From assembly GCA_965662545.1 (NCBI GenBank), contig CBFIHZ010000032.1, positions 1 through 45,475 of the forward strand: a stretch of 45,475 nucleotides of DNA. The letters are read 5' to 3'. Position 1 is the stretch's first letter. Each line of letters begins with the position of its first letter. The stretch is from CPC320 sp002684375 (GTDB lineage Bacteria > Pseudomonadota > Alphaproteobacteria > Rhodobacterales > Rhodobacteraceae). This document shows positions 1 through 9,240 of this stretch, piece by piece. The position numbers and the translations under genes were made by a program. Under the pieces are notes generated by a model, which saw only the letters and a list, made by a program, of their open reading frames with translations, was not told the DNA's origin and searched no databases.

Positions 1-30
1 AATGTTCTTAATTGATACTGTTTTAATCGG

Positions 31-760
31 TCACAAGTCCCCCGACAGATCGAAGACTGCGTCCGTTTTTAAACTGTTTTCCGGTGTGCAAAGCCATTTA
101 ACCATTGTAGTGACCTCATCAACTTCCAAGAGACGTTCGTGCGAAAATTTTGAGAGCGTGTAGTCGATATGTGCCTGCGCCATCTAATCAAAAATACGGG
201 TCTTAGCCGCCACTGGGATACTGCAATTCACCGCTATATCCAGCTTGGCGCATTCTTTTCCAGCTGATTTGGTTAAGGCGATCACACCGGCTTTCGATGC
301 AGAATAAGCGCTGGCATTGGGGTTGCCTTCTTTTCCGGAAACTGAGGCGACCATTACGATGCGCCCATAGCCGCGCGATTTGATGCCGGGAAATACCGCT
401 TTGAGCATGTGAAAACAACCGGTCAGCTTGACATCAAGAATTTGCTGCCAGTCGTTCAGCGGATAGTCTTAGACCAAGGCATTAGTCCAGCAATCCCGGC
501 TGAATTTATCATTTGGGTAATCGAACCAAAGTCGTGTTTTATTTGCTTGATTGGGTTTTATACCGCTTCGTAATTGGTAGTATCGAGGCGAATAAGGCGC
601 CGTGGGACATTTGGTAGCTACTCTTTTGCTAGGGTGAGCGCCGCTTCGTCGGTCTCGAGCAAAACAAGTTTGCCACTATTTGTGGTAAGACGTTCGGCGC
701 AAGCAGGTCCGATGCCCTGCGCTCCGCCGGCTATGATGGCTGTATTTTTTGCGTCGTCAT
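31..760 (-). pseudogene. Short-chain dehydrogenase/reductase (SDR) pseudogene
   Basis: Read on the minus strand, the stretch gives a nearly complete SDR in broken pieces. The N-terminal part (about 745 down to 620) has a Rossmann glycine motif of the form GGAQGIG just after a homopolymer run where the frame slips. The central part (418 to 184) carries a KSRGYGRIVMVAS-like strand and the YSASK catalytic Tyr/Lys motif. A C-terminal part (183 to 31) ends with the family-typical ENS..T.AVFDLSG signature. In-frame stops lie near 616, 470 and 182, and there is at least one frameshift, so no full-length enzyme can be made. The substrate cannot be told. The decay points to loss of a former catabolic gene; both its ends lie in gene-poor sequence. 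Confidence 0.8.
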
Positions 761-870
761 GCTATGTCTTCCTCAATGACTTTAAGTTCTATTTTGTGCA
801 TGGTTGTGCAGCGATTTCCATCTTGCAAAAGCGGTCTAATTTTCTCGCCGATAAGCCGCGTTCACGTTGA

Positions 871-1253
871 ACTTTTTATGAAATGTCTGTACCGTCAGTG
901 GGGCAATACTCTGCCGGTTTAGTGGGGCAGGAGCCCGAGATGCCTGTTAGAATTAGTCTATCTCGCAACTTTCAACCGCTTCAAGCAGTGTTTTCACAAT
1001 GAGGTATATTCTTTGATTTTTTATTGGAATTTATGTAGGTTCATATCAAATTGCGGCCAATTGGCGGGTACCCGCAGTTTTAAAATGGGGCTATAAGTCT
1101 TTTTTCATCCTAGGCATCGGCGCGTTGTATTATGTGTTGTCCGGGTTGCCAGTATGCTGCTTGATACGGAAAAATTTGATTGTTTGCAGTGAATTTGATC
1201 TGGTGTGTTGCAACGATTGTTAATATTCTTTGGCGTTATTTGAGGAGGCATAT
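871..1253. other. Gene-poor gap upstream of the acyl-CoA dehydrogenase gene
   Basis: No convincing coding sequence is seen in these 383 bases. The left part holds two copies of AGTGGGGCA (897-905 and 921-929) that look like a transposon end (listed separately). The right part is AT-rich and probably carries the promoter of the acyl-CoA dehydrogenase gene. A clear ribosome binding site (GAGGAGG, 1242-1248) precedes the ATG at 1254. Confidence 0.5.
884..931. mobile_element. Possible IS21-type terminal repeat remnant
   Basis: Two exact copies of AGTGGGGCA lie 24 bases apart, next to a TGT trinucleotide. Ends of IS21-family elements are known to carry several short repeats bound by the IstA transposase. 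No istA or istB sequence is visible nearby, so this would be a solo remnant. The assignment rests on pattern resemblance only. Confidence 0.25.
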
Positions 1254-2411
1254 ATGGCGTTTACGCTTGATCATCGGGACATACGTGAAGGGGTGACAAA
1301 ACTTTGTTCTGGTTTTGTAGGTGAATACTGGCGCAAAACAGACCGCGACCAAGCCTATCCAACAGAATTTGTGCGGGTTCTGACCGAGGAAGGTTATCTT
1401 GGGGCTCTGATTCCCGAAGCCTTTGGCGGCCTTGGATTGCCTCTGTCGGCGGGGGCGGCCATTCTCGAGGAAATCCATCGGTCGGGTGGTAATGCGGGTG
1501 CGTGCCATGCGCAGATGTATACCATGGGCACGGTTTTGCGCCACGGCACAGAAGCGCAAAAAGCTAGTTTCTTACCGGGGATTGCCCGTGGTGAATTGCG
1601 GCTGCAGGCCTTTGGTGTGACCGAACCCAGCAGCGGTACCGACACCTCTGCGTTGCGCACAACCGCGCGCCGGCAGGGGGACTGCTATATTGTCAATGGT
1701 CAGAAAATCTGGACAAGCAGGGCAGAGCATTCCGATCTTCTTTTGCTTTTGGCCCGCACGACACCGCGTGATCAAGCGGTGAAGAAAACTGATGGTCTGT
1801 CTGTTTTTTTGATTGATATGCGCGATGTTCTAGGAAAATCGCTTACTATTCGCCCGATCCGAACGATGATGAACCACGCAACAACCGAGCTGTTTTTCGA
1901 TGATATGGAAATACCCGCGTCCAGTCTTGTGGGAGAGGAAGGTAAAGGATTTCGCTATATCCTATCGGGGATGAATGCCGAACGCTTGCTGATTGCCGCT
2001 GAATGTATTGGGGATGCGAAGTGGTTTATTGAAAAAGCTTCGGCCTACGCTGGCGACCGTACGGTTTTTCAGCGGCCCATCGGGCAAAACCAAGGCGTGC
2101 AATTTCCCATTGCGAAAGCCTATGCGCAGATGCGAGCCGCCGAGTTGATGGTACATGAGGCAATCCGGCTTTACGAGGCTGGGGGCAACCCTGGCGAAGA
2201 GGCGAATTTGGCCAAGCTTTTGGCTGCAGATGCCAGTTGGGCCGCAGCCGAGGCCTGTGTTCAGACCCATGGGGGATTTGGGTTCGCTGAAGAATATGAT
2301 GTTGAGCGTAAATTCCGCGAGGCGCGCCTGTATCAGGTGGCGCCGATTTCGACCAATATGATCCTATCTTATATCGCCGAACATGTCCTTGGTATGCCGC
2401 GCTCGTATTAA
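1254..2411 (+). CDS. Acyl-CoA dehydrogenase family protein
   Basis: This is an FAD-dependent enzyme that would oxidise an acyl-CoA to its 2-enoyl-CoA, passing electrons to electron-transfer flavoprotein. It has 385 residues, the usual length. FAD and substrate-binding motifs are FGVTEPSSGTDTSALRTTA in the middle and GGFGFAEEYDVERKFREARL near the C-terminus. The start at 1254 is chosen because GAGGAGG sits 5 bases upstream; an in-frame TTG at 1230 would overlap that site. The C-terminal loop that carries the catalytic Glu in medium- and short-chain enzymes reads YQVAPIS here, so that Glu is absent. A Glu is present in MNAERLLIAA, where isovaleryl-CoA and long-chain enzymes carry their catalytic base. 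A branched-chain or unusual acyl-CoA is therefore more likely than a plain short-chain one. It is convergent with moaA. Confidence 0.9.
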   Translation: MAFTLDHRDIREGVTKLCSGFVGEYWRKTDRDQAYPTEFVRVLTEEGYLGALIPEAFGGLGLPLSAGAAILEEIHRSGGNAGACHAQMYTMGTVLRHGTEAQKASFLPGIARGELRLQAFGVTEPSSGTDTSALRTTARRQGDCYIVNGQKIWTSRAEHSDLLLLLARTTPRDQAVKKTDGLSVFLIDMRDVLGKSLTIRPIRTMMNHATTELFFDDMEIPASSLVGEEGKGFRYILSGMNAERLLIAAECIGDAKWFIEKASAYAGDRTVFQRPIGQNQGVQFPIAKAYAQMRAAELMVHEAIRLYEAGGNPGEEANLAKLLAADASWAAAEACVQTHGGFGFAEEYDVERKFREARLYQVAPISTNMILSYIAEHVLGMPRSY

Positions 2412-2512
2412 CGCGGGCGATTGGGTTCAAGTACTCAATCTGCGGTCAACAAAAATCTTCAGGCTGGCTCAAGGCCGAACTAAAGGGCAGGGGGAAGGGC
2501 GCGAGCGTGGTT

Positions 2513-3520
2513 TTAGCCGCCAGTATGGCTCATGTGGCGGCTCATCTGACCATCTGGGCGCTGGCGTGAATAATCAAAATCGTGGCCTTTGGGCTTGCGG
2601 TCAATCGCATCCCTAATCGCCTGTTCCAACTGTAGATCAGCGTTGCTGTTTGCGCGTAAGGGGGTGCGTAAATCGGCCATATCCTCTTGACCAAGACACA
2701 TATACAACTCGCCCGTGCAGGTCAGCCGCACCCGGTTGCAGCTTTCACAAAAGTTATGTGTCAGCGGAGTTATGAAACCAATTTTCTGACCGGTCTCCTC
2801 AAGCCGCACATAGCGTGCCGGTCCGCCTGAACGTTCGGTAAGGTCTATGACGGTATAGTGTTCGCGCAAGCGCGCGCGCAAATCTTTTAGCGACCAATAT
2901 TGATCGAGCCTGTCCTCATTGCCCAGATCACCCATCGGCATCACTTCGATCCAGGTCAGGTCCATATCGCGCTCAGCGCACCACTGCGTCATCGGGATCA
3001 TTTCGTCTTCGTTAAAGCCCTTCAGAGCCACGGCGTTCAGCTTGACCCTAAGACCTGCCCGCAAGGCGGCATCAATGCCGCGCTTGACTTGCGGTAACCG
3101 CCCCCAACGGGTTATTTCGGCAAATTTTGCCTCGTCCAGTGTATCGAGCGAAATATTCACCCGCCGTACCCCTGCGGCGTAAAGCTGGTCTGCAAACCGT
3201 TCAAGCTGCGAGCCATTGGTGGTCAAGGTCAGCTCTTGCAGAGCGCCGGTTTCAAGATGTCGCCCGATGCTTTGAAAAAATGTCATAATGTCGCGCCGTA
3301 CCAAAGGTTCGCCACCGGTAATTCTGAGTTTCTTAACCCCCATAGACACAAAAGTGCTGCACAGGCGGTCTAATTCCTCAAGCGTCAACAATTCTTTTTT
3401 AGGCAAGAAGGTCATATTTTCCGACATGCAATATACACATCGAAAATCACATCTATCGGTAACAGACACCCGTAGGTAATCTATCTGGCGCTGGAATGGA
3501 TCTATAAGAGGAGTTTTCAT
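2513..3520 (-). CDS. moaA: GTP 3',8-cyclase (molybdenum cofactor biosynthesis protein A)
   Basis: This radical-SAM enzyme performs the first step of molybdopterin synthesis, converting GTP to 3',8-cyclo-7,8-dihydro-GTP together with MoaC. The 335-residue product has the N-terminal [4Fe-4S]/SAM motif CDFRCVYC (Cys24, 28, 31), the ITGGEPLVRRD SAM-binding strand, and the MoaA-specific C-terminal cluster ligands CESC..(13)..C (Cys258, 261, 275). It ends in Gly-Gly, the conserved tail that reaches into the active site. The start at 3520 gives a normal family length; the frame stays open to 3637 but that extension is not family-like. No moa partner genes are adjacent, so it stands alone here. The tungstate importer at 13328-15542 could feed the same cofactor pathway. 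Confidence 0.95.
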   Translation of the reverse strand: MKTPLIDPFQRQIDYLRVSVTDRCDFRCVYCMSENMTFLPKKELLTLEELDRLCSTFVSMGVKKLRITGGEPLVRRDIMTFFQSIGRHLETGALQELTLTTNGSQLERFADQLYAAGVRRVNISLDTLDEAKFAEITRWGRLPQVKRGIDAALRAGLRVKLNAVALKGFNEDEMIPMTQWCAERDMDLTWIEVMPMGDLGNEDRLDQYWSLKDLRARLREHYTVIDLTERSGGPARYVRLEETGQKIGFITPLTHNFCESCNRVRLTCTGELYMCLGQEDMADLRTPLRANSNADLQLEQAIRDAIDRKPKGHDFDYSRQRPDGQMSRHMSHTGG

Positions 3521-3663
3521 GAATTTTACCGTAGGGTCTGATTTTACGAAGTGCAACTGTTTCCGTGCACTGCTCAAGACATCGTGTGATCCGTAAGTCT
3601 TTTTTGCATTTTGAGGTGCTCGTTGCCACGTCAACATAAAACGCCCAACAGGAGCGCTTTTAT

Positions 3664-4773
3664 TTAAGCGGCATTATATTCGCTGATTTGATATCTGGAT
3701 TTTTCCAGCCATTCTGGGTTGATTTCAACCCCCCAACCGGGCGTGTCGGTGACCACAGCCTGACCGTCCGAAATTGTGAATGGCGAGGTGACAAACAGAT
3801 TTTCTTGCCAAGGATAGTAATCTAAACCTTCGATTGAAAATTCGAGATATTTGCCAGCATTGGGAATGGCGCGCAGCAGATGCATGGTAAACAGGGTCAC
3901 CATCGAAAGGTTGGCACAGTGCGGTGTGACTGGCAGCCCCGCCAATTTGGCCATTTCAACCACTCTCAGGGTCCGGCTTATGCCGCCTAGGTAACACACG
4001 TCTGGTTGAATAATATCGACCACACGGTCCTTTATCATCGTCTGCCAATTGGCGAGCATACAGTCTTGCTCGCCACCGGTGACATCCAAATCCAGCGCGT
4101 CTGTGACCTGCTTGGTTTGCTCGAACTCCCAATAGGGGCAGGGTTCTTCATAATGGGAAATACCGTTGTCTTGTAAAAGCCGGCCCACTTCTATGGCGCG
4201 GGTCGGTGTGAAACAGGAGTTGGCATCGACCAAAAGGGCGATCTCGTCACCCATGGCGCGTCGCATTGTTGGGACAATCTGTTCAGTGCGTCCGGGCCAC
4301 TCGTCCTGATTGCGGCCAACTTCCGCGCCAACGCGAAACTTGAAGGCATCAAAGCCATGGCTGTCGCGCAACCGACACAGGCGATCTGCTTCGTCCTCGG
4401 GGGTGATATCGCGCTTCATTGATGATGCATAGGCGCGAATTTTGCCGGGTGAGCCGCCGAGCAGGGTCGCAACGGGCACCCCTTTTTGCTTGGCACGCAA
4501 ATCCCAGACCGCAGTGTCGAGCCCGGTCATGGCACGGCAGATATATGAGCCGGGAAATTTATGCTCGCGCTCGGTCACAAGATCGAGCATGTCGTCCAGT
4601 TCTGCGATGGGTTTGCCCAAGGTCCAGGGCGCAACTTGGCGGTGTAGGACTTGGGCGGTGATATCTGAGTGATAGGTCGAGAGCTGGCCCCAACCCTGTG
4701 ACCCGTCTTCGGTGGTGACGCGGGTAAAGCCGACAAATTCATTGACAAAGCTTTCGATGCTTTTGATTTTCAT
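3664..4773 (-). CDS. Mandelate racemase/muconate lactonizing enzyme family protein
   Basis: Enolase-superfamily enzyme of 369 residues that would abstract a proton alpha to a carboxylate, typically as an acid-sugar dehydratase or a racemase. Visible active-site residues are the KxR pair K145-F-R147, metal ligands D183 (in VDAN), E209/E210 (EEP) and E235 (GGEQ), and an Asp-His dyad, D258 (IQPD) and H285 (TPHC). The dyad places it in the mandelate racemase subgroup rather than the muconate lactonizing subgroup. The substrate cannot be read. It is the last gene of a minus-strand run with a GMC oxidoreductase 14 bases upstream and an ABC importer beyond, so it probably acts on the imported compound or on an acid made from it. 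An AAGGAAA ribosome binding site supports the start. Confidence 0.85.
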   Translation of the reverse strand: MKIKSIESFVNEFVGFTRVTTEDGSQGWGQLSTYHSDITAQVLHRQVAPWTLGKPIAELDDMLDLVTEREHKFPGSYICRAMTGLDTAVWDLRAKQKGVPVATLLGGSPGKIRAYASSMKRDITPEDEADRLCRLRDSHGFDAFKFRVGAEVGRNQDEWPGRTEQIVPTMRRAMGDEIALLVDANSCFTPTRAIEVGRLLQDNGISHYEEPCPYWEFEQTKQVTDALDLDVTGGEQDCMLANWQTMIKDRVVDIIQPDVCYLGGISRTLRVVEMAKLAGLPVTPHCANLSMVTLFTMHLLRAIPNAGKYLEFSIEGLDYYPWQENLFVTSPFTISDGQAVVTDTPGWGVEINPEWLEKSRYQISEYNAA

Positions 4774-4787
4774 GACAGATTTCCTTG

Positions 4788-6401
4788 TCAGCGTTGATTG
4801 AAACAGATCAGGTCGGCGGCTTTTTCCCCCACCATGATTGCGACGGCATTGGTGTTTCCAGTTGGAATATCGGGAAAGATCGAGGCATCCGCAATACGAA
4901 GCCCTTCAACGCCGTGAACTCTAAGTTTGGGGTCGACCACGCTGCTGGCAGGATCACGCCCCATCCGGCAGGTGCCGCATTGGTGAAACACGCTCCAGGC
5001 ATTTTTACGGACAAACCTGTCGAGATCTTCATCAGAGGTTACAGCGTGACCAGGTGTAATTTCAGCGTCGATCACATCAGCCAGCGCTGGTGAAGCGGCA
5101 ATATTGCGCATCAGCCGCAACCCGTCTCGCATAAGCTCTGTATCATGACGCGTTGACAGATAATTCGCGTGCAACAGCGGGGCGTCTGCCGCATCAGGGG
5201 AGGCAATTTCCAGATGTCCAACGCTGGTTGGCTTGCAGGGGTTAAACCCCAGTAAAAACCCGGCAAAGCGATCTGGCGTCATAAGTGGTCGGGTGCCAAC
5301 CGGAGCACGGGTATAGCTGACCGGTGAGAAATAGATTTGGATATCTGGGCTGGCCGCATCCTCGCGCATCCGAATGAAACCGCCGGCTTGATTAAGGCTG
5401 AGTGACAGTGGCCCGCTGCGGGTGAACAGATATTGTAATGCAACCTTGATTTTGCCCGATAGTGGGCGCAGTACCTGATTTAAGGTTTGCACTTTACTGC
5501 GGTAATGCAAATCCGCCCCGAGATGATCTTTGAGGTTGCGACCGACCTGAGGCATGTCCTGCACCACGGGGATATTGTGCGCCTGCAAAAGCGCACCGGG
5601 GCCAATGCCTGATAATTGAAGCAGTTGTGGCGAATTGATTGCCCCGCTGCACAGAATAACCTCGGCGCGTGCGTGCGCCGTTTTGAGCTGTCCTTTTTGC
5701 AAATAACGCACGCCGGTCACCTTGCGGCCCTCAAAGCAAAGTTTCTGCACATGCGCCCGCAGCGCAAGCGTTAGGTTGGAGCGGTGTTGGATTGGAGTGA
5801 TATAGGCTCTGGCGGCCGAGGCCCGCAGACCATTTTTGGTGGTGATCTGATACAGTGCGGCACCTTCCATCTGACCGCTGTTATAATCGGGGTTATACGC
5901 AAACCCCGCTTGTTCGGCCGCCGTTAAGTAATTGGCGCATAAAGGATGGGCATCGTCTGCGATATCGCGTACGGTTAGTGGCCCATCGCTTCCCCGGTCT
6001 GGATTTGCGGCGCCAAGCCAATTTTCCATCCGTTTAAAAACAGGGGCAACATCTGTCCACGACCATCCTGGTGCATCTTTTGCCCAGTGGTCATAATCTT
6101 GTGGATGCCCGCGCACGTATACCATCGCGTTGATCGAACTTGACCCCCCCATGACTTTGCCGCGGGGCCAATAGATCCGATTGCCGTCCAGGGTTTCGTT
6201 TGGTTCGGTGGTATATTTCCAATTCACTCTTTGATCATAGAACACCTTGCCGTATCCCATTGGGATGCGCACCCAAGGATGGCTGTCGGCGCCACCGGCT
6301 TCTAGCAATAAAACGCGGTTGTCAGGATTTTCCGTTAGCCTGTTGGCCAGTGCCGAGCCTGCCGAACCAGCCCCGACAATGATAAAATCGTACTCCGACA
6401 T
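4788..6401 (-). CDS. GMC family FAD-dependent oxidoreductase (choline dehydrogenase-like)
   Basis: A 537-residue glucose-methanol-choline family oxidoreductase that would oxidise an alcohol to an aldehyde or ketone using FAD. The N-terminus has the dinucleotide motif VGAGSAGSALANRL and the GMC signature GGSSSINAMVYVRG. The second GMC signature GAINSPQLLQLSGIGP is near residue 250. The C-terminal active site has FHQCGTCRMG with the catalytic His, and TGNTNAVAIMVGE with the partner Asn. The usual HP before xGTCRM is HQ here. Similarity of style to BetA does not prove choline as substrate. It is 9 bases downstream of the importer permease gene and 14 bases upstream of the racemase-family gene, so all are likely cotranscribed. 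An AAGGGTG ribosome binding site precedes the ATG. Confidence 0.88.
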   Translation of the reverse strand: MSEYDFIIVGAGSAGSALANRLTENPDNRVLLLEAGGADSHPWVRIPMGYGKVFYDQRVNWKYTTEPNETLDGNRIYWPRGKVMGGSSSINAMVYVRGHPQDYDHWAKDAPGWSWTDVAPVFKRMENWLGAANPDRGSDGPLTVRDIADDAHPLCANYLTAAEQAGFAYNPDYNSGQMEGAALYQITTKNGLRASAARAYITPIQHRSNLTLALRAHVQKLCFEGRKVTGVRYLQKGQLKTAHARAEVILCSGAINSPQLLQLSGIGPGALLQAHNIPVVQDMPQVGRNLKDHLGADLHYRSKVQTLNQVLRPLSGKIKVALQYLFTRSGPLSLSLNQAGGFIRMREDAASPDIQIYFSPVSYTRAPVGTRPLMTPDRFAGFLLGFNPCKPTSVGHLEIASPDAADAPLLHANYLSTRHDTELMRDGLRLMRNIAASPALADVIDAEITPGHAVTSDEDLDRFVRKNAWSVFHQCGTCRMGRDPASSVVDPKLRVHGVEGLRIADASIFPDIPTGNTNAVAIMVGEKAADLICFNQR

Positions 6402-6410
6402 TTATCACCC

Positions 6411-7247
6411 TTATTCGCTTTGTCTTTTCAACAGTTGAGATGCGACCAATAACCCCGATGAGATTAATATCAGAATTGTGGATATGGCCGCAATTGTTGG
6501 ATCAATTTGATCTCTTAACGCTAAAAACATACTTCGTGTGATCGTCGAATTGTCACCTCCGGAGACAAATAAAGAGATTATGACTTCATCAAACGAAGTT
6601 AGAAATGAAATCAAACAAGCTGAAATAATTGAAAATTTTATTTGTGGAAGCGTGATCTCAAAAAAGGCTCTGATGCGAGTTGCACCAAGAGACCGTGCAA
6701 CTTTTTCTTGGTTCATGTCATAATTTTGTAAAGCGGATAAAACAATTATGAGCACGAGAGGCATTGCAACCAACGAATGCCCCAGCACTAAGCCCAATAT
6801 GCTGTTGACCATTTTGAACTGGACGAAAAAATAAAACAGCCCGATCGCCACAAGGATAACAGGAACCATTATCGGCGAGATCATTATTGGAAATAACATA
6901 TTGCGCAGGCGATTATCACTGTTGATCAACCCGTAGGCGGCCATCGTCCCGACAGGCGTCGCCACAAAAATGGTCAGAACGGCAACTTTTACAGATGTCC
7001 ACGTCGCTGCCATCCAGTCATTGAAGCCGTTTTCCACCTTCCATGAGAAAAAATAGTTTTCATACCATCGCAAAGACCATTCCTTTGGCGGAAACTCCAG
7101 GTATTGGCTGGCTGAGAAAGACATCGGGATCACGACCAACGAAGGTACAATCAGTAAAAACAGCACGACTGCGGAAAAGACATATAGCCAAAGCCGGTCA
7201 CCTAATTTGATCTGGGTTTCAGACACATTTTTGTTCAACCATTGCAT
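6411..7247 (-). CDS. ABC transporter permease, PotC type
   Basis: A 278-residue inner-membrane permease with about six hydrophobic segments. The first is near residues 20-42, and the EAA loop is visible as VARSLGATRIRAFFEITLPQI, where the ATPase docks. It is the second permease of a spermidine/putrescine/opine-type importer. The gene begins 3 bases after the other permease gene, a spacing that suggests coupled translation. It probably forms a heterodimer with the neighbouring permease. The substrate is likely a cationic amine or amino-acid derivative by family, but this is not shown by the sequence. Confidence 0.88.
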   Translation of the reverse strand: MQWLNKNVSETQIKLGDRLWLYVFSAVVLFLLIVPSLVVIPMSFSASQYLEFPPKEWSLRWYENYFFSWKVENGFNDWMAATWTSVKVAVLTIFVATPVGTMAAYGLINSDNRLRNMLFPIMISPIMVPVILVAIGLFYFFVQFKMVNSILGLVLGHSLVAMPLVLIIVLSALQNYDMNQEKVARSLGATRIRAFFEITLPQIKFSIISACLISFLTSFDEVIISLFVSGGDNSTITRSMFLALRDQIDPTIAAISTILILISSGLLVASQLLKRQSE

Positions 7248-7250
7248 TGG

Positions 7251-8138
7251 TCAGCGCCCCCCACTCAATTGTTCGATCGAAACCAGTTTTGAGGCGATAT
7301 AGAGGATAAAGGCCGTGACAGTCAGCAAAACAACGCCCAGAGCACTGGCTGCGCCCCAACTGAAATACAACTCGATGTTACTGGAAATTTTCATCGCTGC
7401 CATGATGACCTTACCACCACCCAAAACTGCCGGTGTGACATAAAAGCCTAAACACAATACGAAGACGATTAGCAGGCCCGCCAGAAGACCGGGAATAGAG
7501 AGTGGGAAAAATACTGTCCAGAAAGCACGGGTTGGCGTTGCGCCAAGGCTAGAGGCGGCTTTCAGGCAGTCTTTGTCGATGGCTTTCATGTTTGCGTACA
7601 GGGGTAATATCAAAAACGGCAGCATAATGTGCACCATGCCGATCAGCGTCCCTGACGTATTATGAACAAATTTTATCGGCTCGGAAATAATGCCCAGATC
7701 AATCGCCATGTTGTTAAGCAGGCCTTTGCGCTGCAACAACACCAACCAAGCATAAGTTCGGACAAGAAGGCTTGTCCAAAAAGGTATCAACACCCCAATC
7801 ATGCAGATGTTGGCCCAACGGTTTGATAATTGCGACATGAAATAGGCGAGAGGGTATCCCAGTAAAGCGCAGATGAGAGTCGTGAGTATGCTGATCTTGA
7901 AGGTCGTGATGAAAATTCGCAGATAGGCTTTGCTCTTTATCATCCGTTCATAATTTTCGAAAGAAAGAGTGCCGTCTCTGCCAATAAAAGACATAAAAAG
8001 TAGCCAGCCTATAGGAATAATAATTAAGGCTGAGACCATAATTAGATAGGGCATAGTCAGTCCAAATAACTGATATTTTTCTTGCTGAGCCAATTTCTTA
8101 AGGTCGGTTTCATTGATATGTTCGCCGGTTGCTATCAT
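7251..8138 (-). CDS. ABC transporter permease, PotB type
   Basis: A 295-residue inner-membrane permease of a polyamine/opine-type ABC importer. It has a cytoplasmic N-terminus, about six hydrophobic segments and the EAA loop AASSLGATPTRAFWTVFFPLS. The reading frame is open back to 8264, inside the ATPase gene, but the ATG at 8138 fits the family N-terminus and lies 4 bases after the ATPase stop. It pairs with the PotC-type permease. Confidence 0.88.
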   Translation of the reverse strand: MIATGEHINETDLKKLAQQEKYQLFGLTMPYLIMVSALIIIPIGWLLFMSFIGRDGTLSFENYERMIKSKAYLRIFITTFKISILTTLICALLGYPLAYFMSQLSNRWANICMIGVLIPFWTSLLVRTYAWLVLLQRKGLLNNMAIDLGIISEPIKFVHNTSGTLIGMVHIMLPFLILPLYANMKAIDKDCLKAASSLGATPTRAFWTVFFPLSIPGLLAGLLIVFVLCLGFYVTPAVLGGGKVIMAAMKISSNIELYFSWGAASALGVVLLTVTAFILYIASKLVSIEQLSGGR

Positions 8139-8142
8139 CGGT

Positions 8143-9219
8143 CTAATCCACCAGAAAACTGTCGGCGAACCGCAGGCCGACTGATATTTTTTCACCAGTT
8201 TTTGGTAAGGACTGCATTGTTTCACTGCCATTGGGCAAACGCATGCGAAGTTCTTGCCCACCATAGATTTCTGGGTCTAATTTTATAACCATCAACTGGC
8301 TCTCGCCCTGAAAGATCGACTCTTCCACCAAGCCATCAAAGAAGTTTGTGTCTTTTTCGGTTCTCTCCGCCAAGAACAGTTTTTCCGGCCTCACCATTAA
8401 TAAATAATCGCCGTCACGGTCCGGAGTTTGGTTGGCGCAAATTTCTGACGCGCCAAGATACGCTGCTCCGCCTTGGACTTTGACCGATAATAGGCTGGAT
8501 TCTCCTATGAAATCAGCAATGAAGGCATTGTTGGGGCGCTTATAAATTTCATTGGGCGTATCCAATTGCATCAATTGCCCGTCGTTAATGACCGCAATTC
8601 GGTCAGACATCGTCAAGGCCTCTTTCTGGTCATGGGTTACATAGACAGTTGTTATGTTCAGGCTGTCGTGCAATTGCCGCAACTCGATCTGCATTTCTTC
8701 GCGCAGTTTTTTATCCAGCGCCGAGAGCGGCTCATCCATGAGTAGAATTTTTGGTTTAAAAACGATTGCGCGGGCCAAAGCGACCCTTTGCTTTTGCCCA
8801 CCTGACAGTTCGCCGACGCGTCTTTTGCCCAGACCATCCAGCTTAACGATGCTAAGAGCTTCATCCACACTATGTTTCGTTTCAGATTTACTCACACCCC
8901 TTAGTTTTTGAGGATAACCGATGTTGTCCTCAACATTCATATGTGGAAACAACGCATAATTTTGAAAGACCATTCCGATCTCGCGCAGATGAGGAGGTTT
9001 TAAAATAACCTCTTCCTCGCCAAATTTTACACTGCCATAATCAGGACGCGTGAAACCGGCCAAAACCATTAAAAGCGTGGTCTTTCCAGAACCTGAAGGG
9101 CCTAAAAGGGTTAAGAACTCTCCGGAATTAACCTCAAGATTAACATCGTTCAGAGCGTGGAAGTCGCCATATGTTTTTGTGATCGAATTGATTGATATAT
9201 TAAGCGCGTTGGATTGCAT
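8143..9219 (-). CDS. ABC transporter ATP-binding protein, PotA type
   Basis: A 358-residue ATPase that powers the importer. Walker A is GPSGSGKT (residues 40-47), the Q-loop is VFQNYALFPHM, the signature is LSGGQKQR (138-145) and Walker B is ILLMDEP (158-164). After about residue 240 there is a C-terminal TOBE-type regulatory domain, as in PotA/FbpC-like proteins. It follows the binding-protein gene after a 61-base gap that holds a strong stem-loop. Confidence 0.92.
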   Translation of the reverse strand: MQSNALNISINSITKTYGDFHALNDVNLEVNSGEFLTLLGPSGSGKTTLLMVLAGFTRPDYGSVKFGEEEVILKPPHLREIGMVFQNYALFPHMNVEDNIGYPQKLRGVSKSETKHSVDEALSIVKLDGLGKRRVGELSGGQKQRVALARAIVFKPKILLMDEPLSALDKKLREEMQIELRQLHDSLNITTVYVTHDQKEALTMSDRIAVINDGQLMQLDTPNEIYKRPNNAFIADFIGESSLLSVKVQGGAAYLGASEICANQTPDRDGDYLLMVRPEKLFLAERTEKDTNFFDGLVEESIFQGESQLMVIKLDPEIYGGQELRMRLPNGSETMQSLPKTGEKISVGLRFADSFLVD

Positions 9220-9240
9220 GAAGCTTCTCTTTGATTTGAA

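Noticed and set aside
574..870. 98-codon plus-strand ORF
   Set aside because: Its reverse strand is the N-terminal part of the SDR pseudogene; the plus-strand translation is a shadow with no family-like features.
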